The notes beneath the pieces were generated by a model. The model was given only the letters and a program-made list of their open reading frames with translations. It was not told where the DNA came from and searched no databases. The position numbers and the translations under genes were made by a program. Of a DNA stretch of 64,000 nt, positions 1 through 8,228 are shown one piece after another; the first letter of the stretch is position 1, and the number at the start of each line of letters is the position of its first letter. Source of the DNA: Chryseobacterium oranimense (GTDB lineage: Bacteria > Bacteroidota > Bacteroidia > Flavobacteriales > Weeksellaceae); contig NZ_FQWT01000009.1 in the NCBI RefSeq assembly GCF_900129755.1, positions 1 to 64,000 of the forward strand, read 5' to 3'.

Positions 1-50
1 CCACCAGCGCCGATGGTACTGCGACAAGCGGGAGAGTAGGCCGCCGCCAG
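1..50 (+). rRNA. rrf: 5S rRNA, 3' end only
   Basis: The first 50 bases match the conserved 3' part of bacterial 5S rRNA: the GATGGTACTGCG segment, the GGGAGAGTAGG helix and the closing CGCCGCCAG. It is followed at once by a strong terminator, as expected for the end of an rRNA operon. The rest of the operon lies outside the window. The exact 3' end is uncertain by a few bases. The operon reads along the plus strand, which suggests that the plus strand is the leading strand here. Confidence 0.85.
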
Positions 51-60
51 TTTTTATTAA

Positions 61-97
61 AAGTCTCATACAACATGTTTGTGTGAGACTTTTTTTT
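61..97 (+). terminator. rRNA operon terminator
   Basis: A 13-bp stem (61-73 paired with 79-91, one G-U pair) with a 5-base loop is followed by a run of T. It sits about 10 bases after the 5S rRNA end and is a standard intrinsic terminator. Confidence 0.9.
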
Positions 98-172
98 GTT
101 ATATACGGTATGTACCTATACCTATTCTATACCCAACCCAGCCTTTACCTGGACATCACCTATCACCTATCA

Positions 173-200
173 CTCATTACTCATTACTCATTACTCATTA
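173..200. repeat. CTCATTA heptamer tandem repeat, 4 copies
   Basis: Four exact head-to-tail copies of the heptamer CTCATTA. The bases just before (about 151-172) hold related, less exact CACCTAT-type units, as if the array were decaying at its left end. The array lies in the gene-free stretch after the rRNA operon. No function can be assigned. Confidence 0.9.
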
Positions 201-209
201 TCTTTGCAT

Positions 210-244
210 AAGCAATAAGCAATAAGCAATAAGCAATAAGCAAT
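210..244. repeat. AAGCAAT heptamer tandem repeat, 5 copies
   Basis: Five exact copies of AAGCAAT followed by a broken sixth (AAGCAG). Only nine bases separate it from the CTCATTA array, and both have a period of exactly seven. Between 98 and 309 I see nothing else: no gene, tRNA or clear promoter. Confidence 0.9.
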
Positions 245-309
245 AAGCAGTACGTGGAAATCTGTGAGGCAGTAGTTTGAAATATCAACTGATCATTAAT
301 TATATCAGT

Positions 310-831
310 CTAATTACTTACCGTAAACACAATTTTACTATTATAAGTTGCAGCAGGAATAGTTACAGATACACCGCTTAACTGATATTGGATATTGATC
401 CCGGTATAGGAAGTAACTGATAAGATAGTAGATATTCGGAATAATTCGAGAGCAGTTTGGGTTACAGTCTGATAAGCAGTTCCGCCGGATATGCTGCATC
501 CCACACATAATGTGGTTCCATTGTTTGTTCTTTTTGCGGATAAAACCAAAGAGCTATTCCAGATGGGATTGGGCTCATAATGGACATAAACCTTTACGCT
601 TCCCAATAAAGCAGGTAAACCCACATTTAGAATAGACTGGTTGGTAGCGCTGGCATAGGTTCCTGCATAATCGCTGCCGGCTTCTGTAATAGCAGGAATA
701 CTTACCGTCCAATTGGTTCCTGAAACAGATACCGTTTGTGCCTTTAAGCTCATACCAAGCATAAAAAGAATAAAACAAATACATTTTGTTATACATTCTT
801 TATTGCGGGTAATAATACAGATTAATTTCAT
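310..831 (-). CDS. Small secreted protein, third subunit-like protein of the envelope operon
   Basis: This 173-residue protein has a long signal peptide with an unusually extended, cysteine-containing N-terminal part, ending near residue 32 (SLKAQ). The mature part is predicted mostly beta and contains two cysteines seven codons apart or less (LCVGC, near residue 113) and a closing strand IVFTVSN. That last strand resembles the VTYTIS and ITYTIT ends of the two other small proteins of the operon, although overall similarity to them is weak. It is the last gene of the operon, 10 bases after the previous stop. By position it could be a minor or tip subunit, which is inference. I do not recognise the family. 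Confidence 0.6.
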   Translation of the reverse strand: MKLICIITRNKECITKCICFILFMLGMSLKAQTVSVSGTNWTVSIPAITEAGSDYAGTYASATNQSILNVGLPALLGSVKVYVHYEPNPIWNSSLVLSAKRTNNGTTLCVGCSISGGTAYQTVTQTALELFRISTILSVTSYTGINIQYQLSGVSVTIPAATYNSKIVFTVSN

Positions 832-841
832 CTTTTTATAT

Positions 842-1366
842 TTATTCGGTAATCGTATAAGTTATGACTACAGGAGTATTTGTTCTGGCAGAAAGATTAG
901 CATAAGTATTTACAGAAAGACTTATTGTAAGTCTGTGCCCGTTATTAGCTCCGGTTCCTGTAAAAGCACCTCCTATTCCTGTAATAATGGTGGCAGCTGT
1001 TGTCGATAATATGACCAGTCCGGATGATGTACCTAATGTGCCACCGCCAGCACCTGATGCAGCTGCAGCCTGAATTCCTATATTAACTCCCGGGATAACC
1101 TGATTAATAGAAGCCGTAATTCTTCTCGTAAGGCCTCCGGATGCAATTGCAGAAGTATAATTGATCCATTTTGTAGTATTGGCTGCAGGAGCAGTTAAAG
1201 CCTGTCCTGCTTCTGTAGGGGCTGTAAAATTCAATGTAATTGTTCCTGTTGGCTCTACATCCAGTAAAGTAACAACAGGAAGTGTCACAGCAATAAGCGT
1301 CTGTGAATATAACGTACCGGTTATCATACAGAGAATCAGACCAATTATATGCTCTTTTACTATCAT
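842..1366 (-). CDS. Secreted subunit-like protein, paralog of the first gene of the operon
   Basis: This 174-residue protein has a signal peptide ending near residue 21 (TLYSQ). The mature part is clearly homologous to the protein at 5009-5587. Shared stretches include FTAPTEAG, an aromatic W-(I/L)-N-Y segment, IPG followed by a small-residue AAAA-G run, GTLGT, GANNGH and a terminal TYTI strand. The ATG overlaps the stop of the upstream barrel gene by four bases (ATGA), so translation is probably coupled. The small, repetitive, Gly/Ala/Thr-rich beta fold with a conserved last strand is what a polymerised fibre subunit could look like. That is an inference; no named family was recognised. Confidence 0.7.
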   Translation of the reverse strand: MIVKEHIIGLILCMITGTLYSQTLIAVTLPVVTLLDVEPTGTITLNFTAPTEAGQALTAPAANTTKWINYTSAIASGGLTRRITASINQVIPGVNIGIQAAAASGAGGGTLGTSSGLVILSTTAATIITGIGGAFTGTGANNGHRLTISLSVNTYANLSARTNTPVVITYTITE

Positions 1367-4116
1367 TTTTTCTTTTTTATTTCGTTGTATCCCACCTTTA
1401 TTGTTTCCTGCTGGTACTTAATTTCACTTTGCTGTCTGACAATATGAATAGTTATATTTTGGGTCTGGGATGGTTTAAGCTCGAATTGAAAGGAATCTGC
1501 TGCTATTTTATACCGTTTGTCCAGGCCGTTTCTGTAAAGCTTAACTTTCCATTCTCCCGGACGCAAATAAGTAAAATCAAATGTTTCCCCGAGAAATACT
1601 ATTTTCCGGTAAGTATGCTCCCCATCTGATATCTCAACAATGATGCTTTGTTTGTTCTTTTTTTCTTTTTTAGGCTGAAGATGGACAAAGCTGTACTGAT
1701 TGGTATTTTCTTCAGAAAGCAGAATAATTCCTTTAATCATGGATGCTGTTGTTAAACCGAAATTAAACGTATTTTCTTTGTTGATAAGATGTAATGATGC
1801 AGGCAAAGAAATATCGGAAATATCATTAATATCTGTTGTGGAACGGTCTATCTCAAGAAAATAATCTCCGGGAACAACATTTTTGAAGGAGTAATTGCCA
1901 TCTTTGTCTGTGACGGATAAATTGCTGCCCAGCATTAGTTTAATTCCTTCTGTTTTTCTGACTCCCAGATTGCTGATGTTTCCTGATAAAGAAATATACT
2001 CGGTGGTTTTTTGTACCGGAACATTGAGGCGGAGTGTGTATCTTAACGAGAATATAAAATCCTTATCACCAAGCTCACCACGCTGTAATGAGTACCTTCC
2101 TGACAGATCAAGCTCACTTCCTGGAAAAAGTTGCTGATGATATAGAACTTCAAACAGGTTTCTGTCCCTGAAATACTCCTCAGGCATATAATTGTTCTGG
2201 TAAAAAAGACTCAGACTGCTTTTATCGGAAAAACGGCTGAAAATTCTAGCTCCATAATAAATCTGTCTTTGGTTTTGAAGCTGATACCTTGAAGTAACAG
2301 CATAGCTAGCATAAACATTGAAAGATGTTTTAAATTTTTCGAAGGCAATATTGGTGGTGTAGAAACTGGAATTTCCATTAAATCCACTCAGGTAATTATT
2401 TGTTTTTCCTAACTGTCCCTGAAGATTCACCTGGAATATTCCTATCTTCTGATCGATGCTTAATTTAAAATACTGCTCATAATAGTCAAACTGTTTAGGC
2501 TCCAGGCGGTCCTGGTATTTTTGAAAGCCATTATAAAAAGTAATTAGACCATTGGAAAGATATTTATATTGGATTCCATACTGAAGAAAGCGTCTGTAAG
2601 GAGCCGCAAGAAATAAAGTATCTCTTTGAAAATTTCTGGCATCCTGGATATAGTTGGCAAATACATTGATTCTTTTCGAAAAAGTATATTGAAAATTCCC
2701 GTTAAATGTGCTGGTATTGGTAAAATAACCTGCAAATTCCGGACTGGCTCTCATATACATTACATTACCGTTAAGTCTTTCAAAAGAAGCCTGGGCCTGG
2801 GCCAGATAAGCTGTGCCCTCCACTTCATCATTTTTACTGTATGCGGCTTCACCGGAAAGGCTAATGTTTTTTGAAAGTTTGAATTTCCCTGCGGCATAAG
2901 GAAGATGAGTTTCAGAATAAAGCCTGATATTCCCGAAGTTTACTTCTCCTTTCCTGGGAACTTTGTAAAGATATCCTGCCGTAACTTCGGACTCTTTACG
3001 GATTTTAAATGTGGAATATACATTGAATTCATCTTTAATATCCCGGAAAAATCTTGGATGATTATAAAACCCGCCTAAGCTTATCTTTTTTAAATCATAC
3101 CGGACTTCTGCACCGCGGCCATATCTTGCAAACTCGGTTAGGTAGGAAGCTGAGTACATTTTATCCCCGAGGTGAACAAAAAAGTTGTTCCTTTTATAAT
3201 TGATAAAATATTCTTCATATTGGGTAAAAGAATTGAACTCAACTGGATTGGCAGATACAGCATGAAATTCAACCTGATTCTTATTTTCTTTATCCAGGCT
3301 CCCTTTTCCATAAAGTTCACCCTGAAAGCCATCCTTATAAACACCCATGTTTTTCATCCCTATAAAAGATAAAGATGCTGAAACGGGAAGCCTGTGGTAT
3401 ATATCATCTTCTACAGGCTTTACCGAAATTACTTTAACACTTACATAAGCCGTTTGGTTTTCTTTTGGGTTATCCGGGGAGTAAACGAACAGGCTGAGAT
3501 TCTGAAATTCATTTTGCCCAAGCTCCGGATCGGTGTTTTTATAAATGCTGATCGTTTTTGATTCGTTTGGGGATAAAGTTAGAGAAGCGTCGTTATCCAC
3601 TACGGCATTTTTACTTTCCAGAATCAGTTTTTCGGTGATATTCCCATTATTTTTCAGAAGAAAAAACGCCCGGATTGTTTCGCCTGCACGGATAAATTCC
3701 GGCGATTCCAATGCAGTAAGATTAAGTTTTCTGTTCCCGGAAACAGTGATGGATGATGTTTTTACGAAAGATGTTCCATCATGTTGATCATTTCCTTGAA
3801 GAATGACGGAATAGATCCCCTGTGCTGCCTCTGGTGCGATACGGATTGGAACAATATAGACGGTTTTTTCACCGGCAGCAATTTTAAGTTCTGTTCCTGA
3901 TAAGATAGGGGTAATAAAAGGGCTGGATGAAGTAACGGTAATGGTATATACTTTATTTTCTGTCGAACTGTTCTCTAAAGGAAAAGAAATAGAAGTAGAC
4001 CTTCCGGGCATCAGGCTATCTTTTTTGGCAGCCAAAGAATTGGACTGCTGCTGAGAAAAAATATGTGCCGGGAATATGGATAGAAGGACGATATATAAAA
4101 TACAGTTTTTAATCAT
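1363..4116 (-). CDS. Large outer-membrane barrel protein with Ig-like N-terminus and carboxypeptidase-regulatory-like domain (usher-like)
   Basis: This 917-residue protein has a signal peptide (1-21). Two Ig-like NEW3-type domains follow (about 35-125 and 130-230), where the stretches PGRSTSISFPLENSS and RAGETIRAFFLLKNNGN are typical. From about 240 to 710 it is rich in alternating aromatic/polar strands with Y/F ends, as in a large outer-membrane beta-barrel. About 715-790 is a CarboxypepD_reg-like fold (SLSGNISNLG, then SVTDKDGNYSFKNVVPGDYFLEID). A basic, lysine-rich tail ends the protein. It overlaps the upstream chaperone-like gene by 8 bases and the downstream subunit gene by 4. Size, layout and neighbours suggest an usher-like secretion pore, but I cannot show homology to FimD/PapC ushers. 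Confidence 0.65.
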   Translation of the reverse strand: MIKNCILYIVLLSIFPAHIFSQQQSNSLAAKKDSLMPGRSTSISFPLENSSTENKVYTITVTSSSPFITPILSGTELKIAAGEKTVYIVPIRIAPEAAQGIYSVILQGNDQHDGTSFVKTSSITVSGNRKLNLTALESPEFIRAGETIRAFFLLKNNGNITEKLILESKNAVVDNDASLTLSPNESKTISIYKNTDPELGQNEFQNLSLFVYSPDNPKENQTAYVSVKVISVKPVEDDIYHRLPVSASLSFIGMKNMGVYKDGFQGELYGKGSLDKENKNQVEFHAVSANPVEFNSFTQYEEYFINYKRNNFFVHLGDKMYSASYLTEFARYGRGAEVRYDLKKISLGGFYNHPRFFRDIKDEFNVYSTFKIRKESEVTAGYLYKVPRKGEVNFGNIRLYSETHLPYAAGKFKLSKNISLSGEAAYSKNDEVEGTAYLAQAQASFERLNGNVMYMRASPEFAGYFTNTSTFNGNFQYTFSKRINVFANYIQDARNFQRDTLFLAAPYRRFLQYGIQYKYLSNGLITFYNGFQKYQDRLEPKQFDYYEQYFKLSIDQKIGIFQVNLQGQLGKTNNYLSGFNGNSSFYTTNIAFEKFKTSFNVYASYAVTSRYQLQNQRQIYYGARIFSRFSDKSSLSLFYQNNYMPEEYFRDRNLFEVLYHQQLFPGSELDLSGRYSLQRGELGDKDFIFSLRYTLRLNVPVQKTTEYISLSGNISNLGVRKTEGIKLMLGSNLSVTDKDGNYSFKNVVPGDYFLEIDRSTTDINDISDISLPASLHLINKENTFNFGLTTASMIKGIILLSEENTNQYSFVHLQPKKEKKNKQSIIVEISDGEHTYRKIVFLGETFDFTYLRPGEWKVKLYRNGLDKRYKIAADSFQFELKPSQTQNITIHIVRQQSEIKYQQETIKVGYNEIKKKK

Positions 4117-4915
4117 TCTTTACTTCTAATTCCACATTGAGTGCAAAGGCATTGTCTTCTTCATCCGTGGCTATAAGAACAGCCTTGTACTGGTTTGCCG
4201 GAACTTTGCTGATGTCAATATGAAATGATTTGGAGGTCTGTGGTAATAATCCCATTGCAGTGCTTGTATAGCTACCGAGCCGTTCCCCGGTTTGCCTGTT
4301 GTAAATTTCAATTGTTACGGATGGTTTACAGTACAGGTTGCCGTTGTTGGCTATTGCAATTTTTGCTGTTTGTTTTCCGTCTTCCTTTTCAATTTTCACG
4401 CTTTCAAACTTAAGGTCAGGCTTTGCCTTTTCGGGTTCAAAATCGGTAATAACCTGGATGGCATACCGGATGACCGAAGTAATATTTACTCCTGCCTTAT
4501 CGTCACTTGGTTTTATGTCTTCTACAGGTTCCACAATAATAACACTCCAGTAACTTCCGGGGTTGGGTGATTGATCGGGAACTGTAATTTCATAAAAAAC
4601 CTCAGTTTTTTCTTTTGCTTTTAAAGTGATCAGATTGGTATTAAGTCTGATCCACTCTCCATTACTTCTGTTATTGGTGTGAATGGCAGTATAGTAAATC
4701 GATCCGTCAGCCTTGTAGGTAAAGTCCTGTAGAAATAATTTCACGTTTTGAGAGCTATTGCCTGTATTTTCAATGGCGATTTTTCCTTTATAAACTTTTC
4801 CGTTTTCCACTTTGTAAGTATGGGTAAGGCCGTTTAGAACGACAATACCGGCTTGCAGAAAACCAAACTGCAGCATTAGGAATATTAAAAGAAAAACACG
4901 CTTTATCATAATCAT
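4109..4915 (-). CDS. Periplasmic two-Ig-domain protein, chaperone-like (resembles WxL-interacting DUF916/DUF3324 proteins)
   Basis: This 268-residue protein has a signal peptide (1-22) and two beta-sandwich domains. The first (about 23-150) shows the pattern of DUF916-type proteins: a Y-x-V start, IENTGN, then D-x-x-Y-x-x-D-G-x-I-Y, W-I-x-L, a strand before VPDQSPNPGSYWSVIIVEP. The second (about 160-268) has LKFESVKIE, IANNGN, a LGSYTSTAMGLLPQTSKSFHIDIS segment and a final beta strand, like DUF3324. In Gram-positives that pair binds WxL proteins; a PapD-like chaperone has the same two-Ig plan. Here it lies between a secreted subunit gene and an outer-membrane barrel gene, so a subunit-binding chaperone role is a reasonable inference. 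Confidence 0.65.
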   Translation of the reverse strand: MIMIKRVFLLIFLMLQFGFLQAGIVVLNGLTHTYKVENGKVYKGKIAIENTGNSSQNVKLFLQDFTYKADGSIYYTAIHTNNRSNGEWIRLNTNLITLKAKEKTEVFYEITVPDQSPNPGSYWSVIIVEPVEDIKPSDDKAGVNITSVIRYAIQVITDFEPEKAKPDLKFESVKIEKEDGKQTAKIAIANNGNLYCKPSVTIEIYNRQTGERLGSYTSTAMGLLPQTSKSFHIDISKVPANQYKAVLIATDEEDNAFALNVELEVKND

Positions 4916-4945
4916 GTAAAGTTTGAAATTAAATTACTGGCAATA

Positions 4946-4986
4946 TAAAACCGGGAAGAAACTGATGAGCGACTTCCTCCGGCTTT
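4946..4986 (-). terminator. Intercistronic hairpin, possible attenuator after the first subunit gene
   Basis: In the 93-base gap between the first subunit gene (stop at 5009) and the chaperone-like gene, the minus strand folds into a GC-rich stem (AAAGCCGG and GGAAG pairing with CTTCCCGGTTTT, small bulge) followed by TTTTATATT. It would terminate a part of the transcripts and leave the first subunit in excess over the rest. All other gene junctions of this operon are overlapping or nearly so. Confidence 0.55.
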
Positions 4987-5008
4987 ATTTATAGAATAAA
5001 AGCTTAAA

Positions 5009-5587
5009 CTAGTTGTCTGAGATCGTATATGTAACTGTAGCCACAGTACTAGCCGTTGCCTGTAGATCTGCATAGGCAGCTACTCCTCCGGGGCCGCTTC
5101 CTGCCGCCAGGGCATAGGTAAGATTATGTCCATTATTGGCTCCATTCCCGGTATAAGCACTTCCGATCCCAGAGATAATGGTTTGGTCTGCGGCGCTCAG
5201 GGTAAGCTGGGCAGAAGGTGTTCCTAATGTACCGGCCCCACTGCCTGTGGCGGCGGCAGCTGTCACATTGATGTCGATTCCCGGAATAAGCGCATTTACT
5301 TTTACAGATACATTACGTGTAGGGTCTGCAACAGATTTGATGGATGAATAATTCAGCCAGAGTGTACTGTTGGATGTGGAAGGCGTTATAGGATTACCTG
5401 CTTCGGTAGGAGCTGTAAAACCTAATGTAATGTTTTTCGTTGCAGCTGGTTCAATATCTACCAGTGCAACTTCAGGAATTGAAATAGTAATGGTATGATT
5501 GTCAGTATTAGTGTCTTGTGCCTTTAAGCTGCCAGAGAATGCGGCAGCAATTAGACATACCGTAAGGCTTAGGTTTAATTTTTTCAT
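5009..5587 (-). CDS. Secreted major-subunit-like protein, first gene of the envelope operon
   Basis: This 192-residue protein has a clear signal peptide ending near residue 23 (SLKAQ). The mature part starts with alternating beta strands (HTITISIPEVALVDIEP), then FTAPTEAG, LWLNYSS, ALIPGIDINVTAAAATGSG, GTLGT, GIGSAYTGNGANNGH and ends with TVTYTISDN. It is the paralog of the protein at 842-1366. It is the first gene of a five-gene minus-strand operon and is followed by a hairpin, which fits an abundant structural subunit. It is not a match to FimA/Mfa type V pilins that I can see: no lipobox and no obvious processing-arginine site. The function as a fibre subunit is inferred. Confidence 0.7.
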   Translation of the reverse strand: MKKLNLSLTVCLIAAAFSGSLKAQDTNTDNHTITISIPEVALVDIEPAATKNITLGFTAPTEAGNPITPSTSNSTLWLNYSSIKSVADPTRNVSVKVNALIPGIDINVTAAAATGSGAGTLGTPSAQLTLSAADQTIISGIGSAYTGNGANNGHNLTYALAAGSGPGGVAAYADLQATASTVATVTYTISDN

Positions 5588-5754
5588 GATGTTGTTAATT
5601 AGTTATGTGAATTTAATGAAATTCAACAAATTATAGTAATAAAATTGTTATTTTTAAATATTATTAACTATTTCTTTATAATATTACTTTATGTATTAAA
5701 ATATCTATATGAAAATTATGTAAAACGGATCTTTTAAGCTATGCTCATCATAAT

Positions 5755-5785
5755 AAAAGCCTTACCCATATAGGGCAAGGCTTTA
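5755..5785 (-). terminator. Terminator after phospholipase C gene
   Basis: Stem AAAGCCTT (5756-5763) pairs with AAGGCTTT (5777-5784), extended by CCC/GGG, with U-rich flanks on both strands. It lies 20 bases after the stop of the minus-strand phospholipase gene. The rest of 5588-5755 is AT-rich and upstream of the subunit operon; I found no exact TAnnTTTG box there. Confidence 0.75.
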
Positions 5786-5805
5786 TTTTTATTAGTTTTT
5801 TTGGA

Positions 5806-8148
5806 TTACATCCAGTGTGGATCCGATATGGAAACTTTTCCGGTTTCTGTTCTTCCGGCAAAATGCCAGATATGATCGTTAAACATTACCTTTAAATCAT
5901 ACCAGCCTTTATTTTTGTTGAGATCAACCGTTATTTTTTCTTCTGTTTGATGTAAAGAAACTGTGTTTTTATTCTTTTCATACAGGTTTTCCACCACGAC
6001 AGATAAGTCTCCGTTTTTCTTTTTGAAAACAAGTTCGGCTTCATTTTTAGAACTGCTGCAGATCAGCTGAACCTCTATTTCAGGTATATTGTTTCCGCTG
6101 AATTTCCTGAAAAAACCATTAGGACCAAAAACTTCATAATCATATTTTCCGGGGTTCACAGTGTGTAAAAGTTCCTGTTTTGAATACAGAGCGTAGGAAA
6201 AATAATAACTGCCGCTGCTCAACTGTGCTCTGTCATAAATTAAAAGCGGAACGCCTGCCTCTTTTAAATTAGTCATTCTAATCTTACCGTTTTCCATATT
6301 GACATGGTAATGATAAGGAAGCGGGTTGGACGGTTTAGTTCCCCTTTCCTGAATGTCAAGTAGATTTTCATTCAGCTCATTTTCAGAATACCATTTCAGA
6401 TTGGGAACAGGTTTGCTCCTGGCAGCGTTGATGGTTTTTGCAAAATCTTTCTGATCAAGGTAATCCATCTTTGGTACTTTGGAGTTTGAAGAATTAAAAG
6501 CAGAAGTTAAATCTCCGCAAATAGCCCTTCTCCAGTCACTGATATTATCAATTGTAACGTCTTTATTATATTTTTTCCTGATAAATTTCTCCAGAAACTG
6601 CAGAACAGAAGTATGGTCCGAAACTTCGGAATTCACAAAGCCGCCTTTCGTCCAGGGAGATGCGATGATCATCGGAACCCTGTACCCCAATCCGACAGCT
6701 CCTTCTATTCTTTCATGATCCTTCAGCGGAAGAACAGACATGTATTCCTGCGACTGATCAACATATTCGGCTCCTTCCTTACTGTTCATATCTACAGGCT
6801 GGCTTGGGTTGGCTGGAGGGGCAAACGGAAGGACATGATCAAAATATCCGTCGTTTTCATCATAATTGATTATGAAAATTGTTTTTTTCCAGGTCTCAGG
6901 ATCTTTGGTCAATATATTTAAAACCTCTGAAATATACCATGCTCCATACCATGGTGATCCGGGATGATCAGAGAAATGCTCGGGAGCTACCAGCCAGGAA
7001 ACCAATGGAAGTTTTTTCTCTTCCACATCTTTTCGGAACTGGAACAGGACGTCTCCTTTCGGAACAACCAGTCTTTCTCCGTTTTCATCGTTTCCGATCT
7101 CCAGATTCCAGTAATCGGGATCGTTGATATTGGTGGTAAAAGCTTTTTCGTGAAGGTTTTTTTCAAACTGCGAAAGTTTGGAATAGTTTTCAGGAGTATA
7201 TTTTTTCTGATCTTTTTCCAGTTCAGCGATCATCGTTTCCAATCTCTTCTTCTGATCAGGATTTTTTTCAATTTCCTTTTTCAGGGAAGCAATGATGTTA
7301 GGAATATTCTGATGGTATCCTTTTGAAAATTTAACGTTAAATTTTGAAAACCATTCAATCGGATTATCTGTGAAATTACTCAGCCAGGCTTCCTGTTCAC
7401 CTGACATTCCTTTGGGAAGGCTGATCTCGTTCTGATAAATTTTCCAGGAAACATTCTGTTCCTCTAAAATTTCTGGAAAGCTTTTCCAGTGTGCTTGTCT
7501 TGCCTTGTCGTAGTCAATATTTTCATTGTATACGTTAGCTTTTGCTTTGCCGTTCTGATGTTCACGGAGCGTTCCCGACCAGTGAAAAAGCCTGTTGGGT
7601 GTTGTTCCTGTAAGTGAAGAGCAGAAATATTGGTCAAATATTGTAAATGCATCTGCCAGCTGATAATAAAACGGAAGGTCTTCCCGGTTATAATAGCCTA
7701 AAGTAAGGGGAATATTTTTATAATCTTTATTTCCGGAGGCTTTAAACTGAAGCCATTTGTCGTATTTTCCTTTATTTAAAGCTTTCTGCTGATCTCCCCA
7801 TGAATGTGGCAGTGAGCTCATCCATGTAGATTTTGTATTTCTAAGATCTAATCTTGCAGGGGAAGCATATTTTCCGCTATCACCTTTTTGAAAAAAAACG
7901 GAATGGCCGTCTTCTTTAACGAAAGCTCTTTTATCAAGAAATCCCCTAACTCCTTTTAATGCTCCGAAAGCATGGTCAAAAGAACGGTTTTCCTGCATCA
8001 GGATCACCACATGCTCTGCATCATAAAAGGTAGACATTGCGGCAGGTTCAATGGCCAGTGCTTTTAAAATAGCAGGGTGAAGAACACTTGAAGTTCCCAG
8101 CCCGGCCAGCAAAAGGCTTGATTTTTCTAAAAATTCTCTTCTGTTCAT
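5806..8148 (-). CDS. Phospholipase C, phosphocholine-specific type
   Basis: This 780-residue protein is of the bacterial phosphoesterase/acid phosphatase-type phospholipase C family, which cleaves the head group from phosphatidylcholine or sphingomyelin. The ATG at 8148 gives NRREFL followed by a hydrophobic stretch, a twin-arginine-type export signal; the TTG two codons upstream was not used. The family signature MQENRSFDHAFG is at about 51-62, with NYDENDGYFDH in the middle part and a conserved DHTSVLQFLEKF later. The C-terminal 180 residues correspond to the two DUF756 repeats. Length is normal for the family. It lies 80 bases after the SusD gene on the same strand, with a hairpin between. 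Confidence 0.9.
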   Translation of the reverse strand: MNRREFLEKSSLLLAGLGTSSVLHPAILKALAIEPAAMSTFYDAEHVVILMQENRSFDHAFGALKGVRGFLDKRAFVKEDGHSVFFQKGDSGKYASPARLDLRNTKSTWMSSLPHSWGDQQKALNKGKYDKWLQFKASGNKDYKNIPLTLGYYNREDLPFYYQLADAFTIFDQYFCSSLTGTTPNRLFHWSGTLREHQNGKAKANVYNENIDYDKARQAHWKSFPEILEEQNVSWKIYQNEISLPKGMSGEQEAWLSNFTDNPIEWFSKFNVKFSKGYHQNIPNIIASLKKEIEKNPDQKKRLETMIAELEKDQKKYTPENYSKLSQFEKNLHEKAFTTNINDPDYWNLEIGNDENGERLVVPKGDVLFQFRKDVEEKKLPLVSWLVAPEHFSDHPGSPWYGAWYISEVLNILTKDPETWKKTIFIINYDENDGYFDHVLPFAPPANPSQPVDMNSKEGAEYVDQSQEYMSVLPLKDHERIEGAVGLGYRVPMIIASPWTKGGFVNSEVSDHTSVLQFLEKFIRKKYNKDVTIDNISDWRRAICGDLTSAFNSSNSKVPKMDYLDQKDFAKTINAARSKPVPNLKWYSENELNENLLDIQERGTKPSNPLPYHYHVNMENGKIRMTNLKEAGVPLLIYDRAQLSSGSYYFSYALYSKQELLHTVNPGKYDYEVFGPNGFFRKFSGNNIPEIEVQLICSSSKNEAELVFKKKNGDLSVVVENLYEKNKNTVSLHQTEEKITVDLNKNKGWYDLKVMFNDHIWHFAGRTETGKVSISDPHWM

Positions 8149-8168
8149 ATTCAATCTTAATAAGAAAT

Positions 8169-8201
8169 AAACCGCAAGTTAATTGGATTTTCCTGCGGTT
8201 T
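8169..8201 (-). terminator. Hairpin between susD-like and phospholipase genes
   Basis: AAACCGCA (8169-8176) pairs with TGCGGTTT (8194-8201) around a 17-base loop, and the minus strand continues with TATTTCTTATT. It is probably a weak terminator for the SusC/SusD transcript. Because I see no TAnnTTTG box between it and the phospholipase gene, read-through into that gene is likely. Confidence 0.5.
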
Positions 8202-8228
8202 ACATTTTTTTATATACTATTTATTTTT

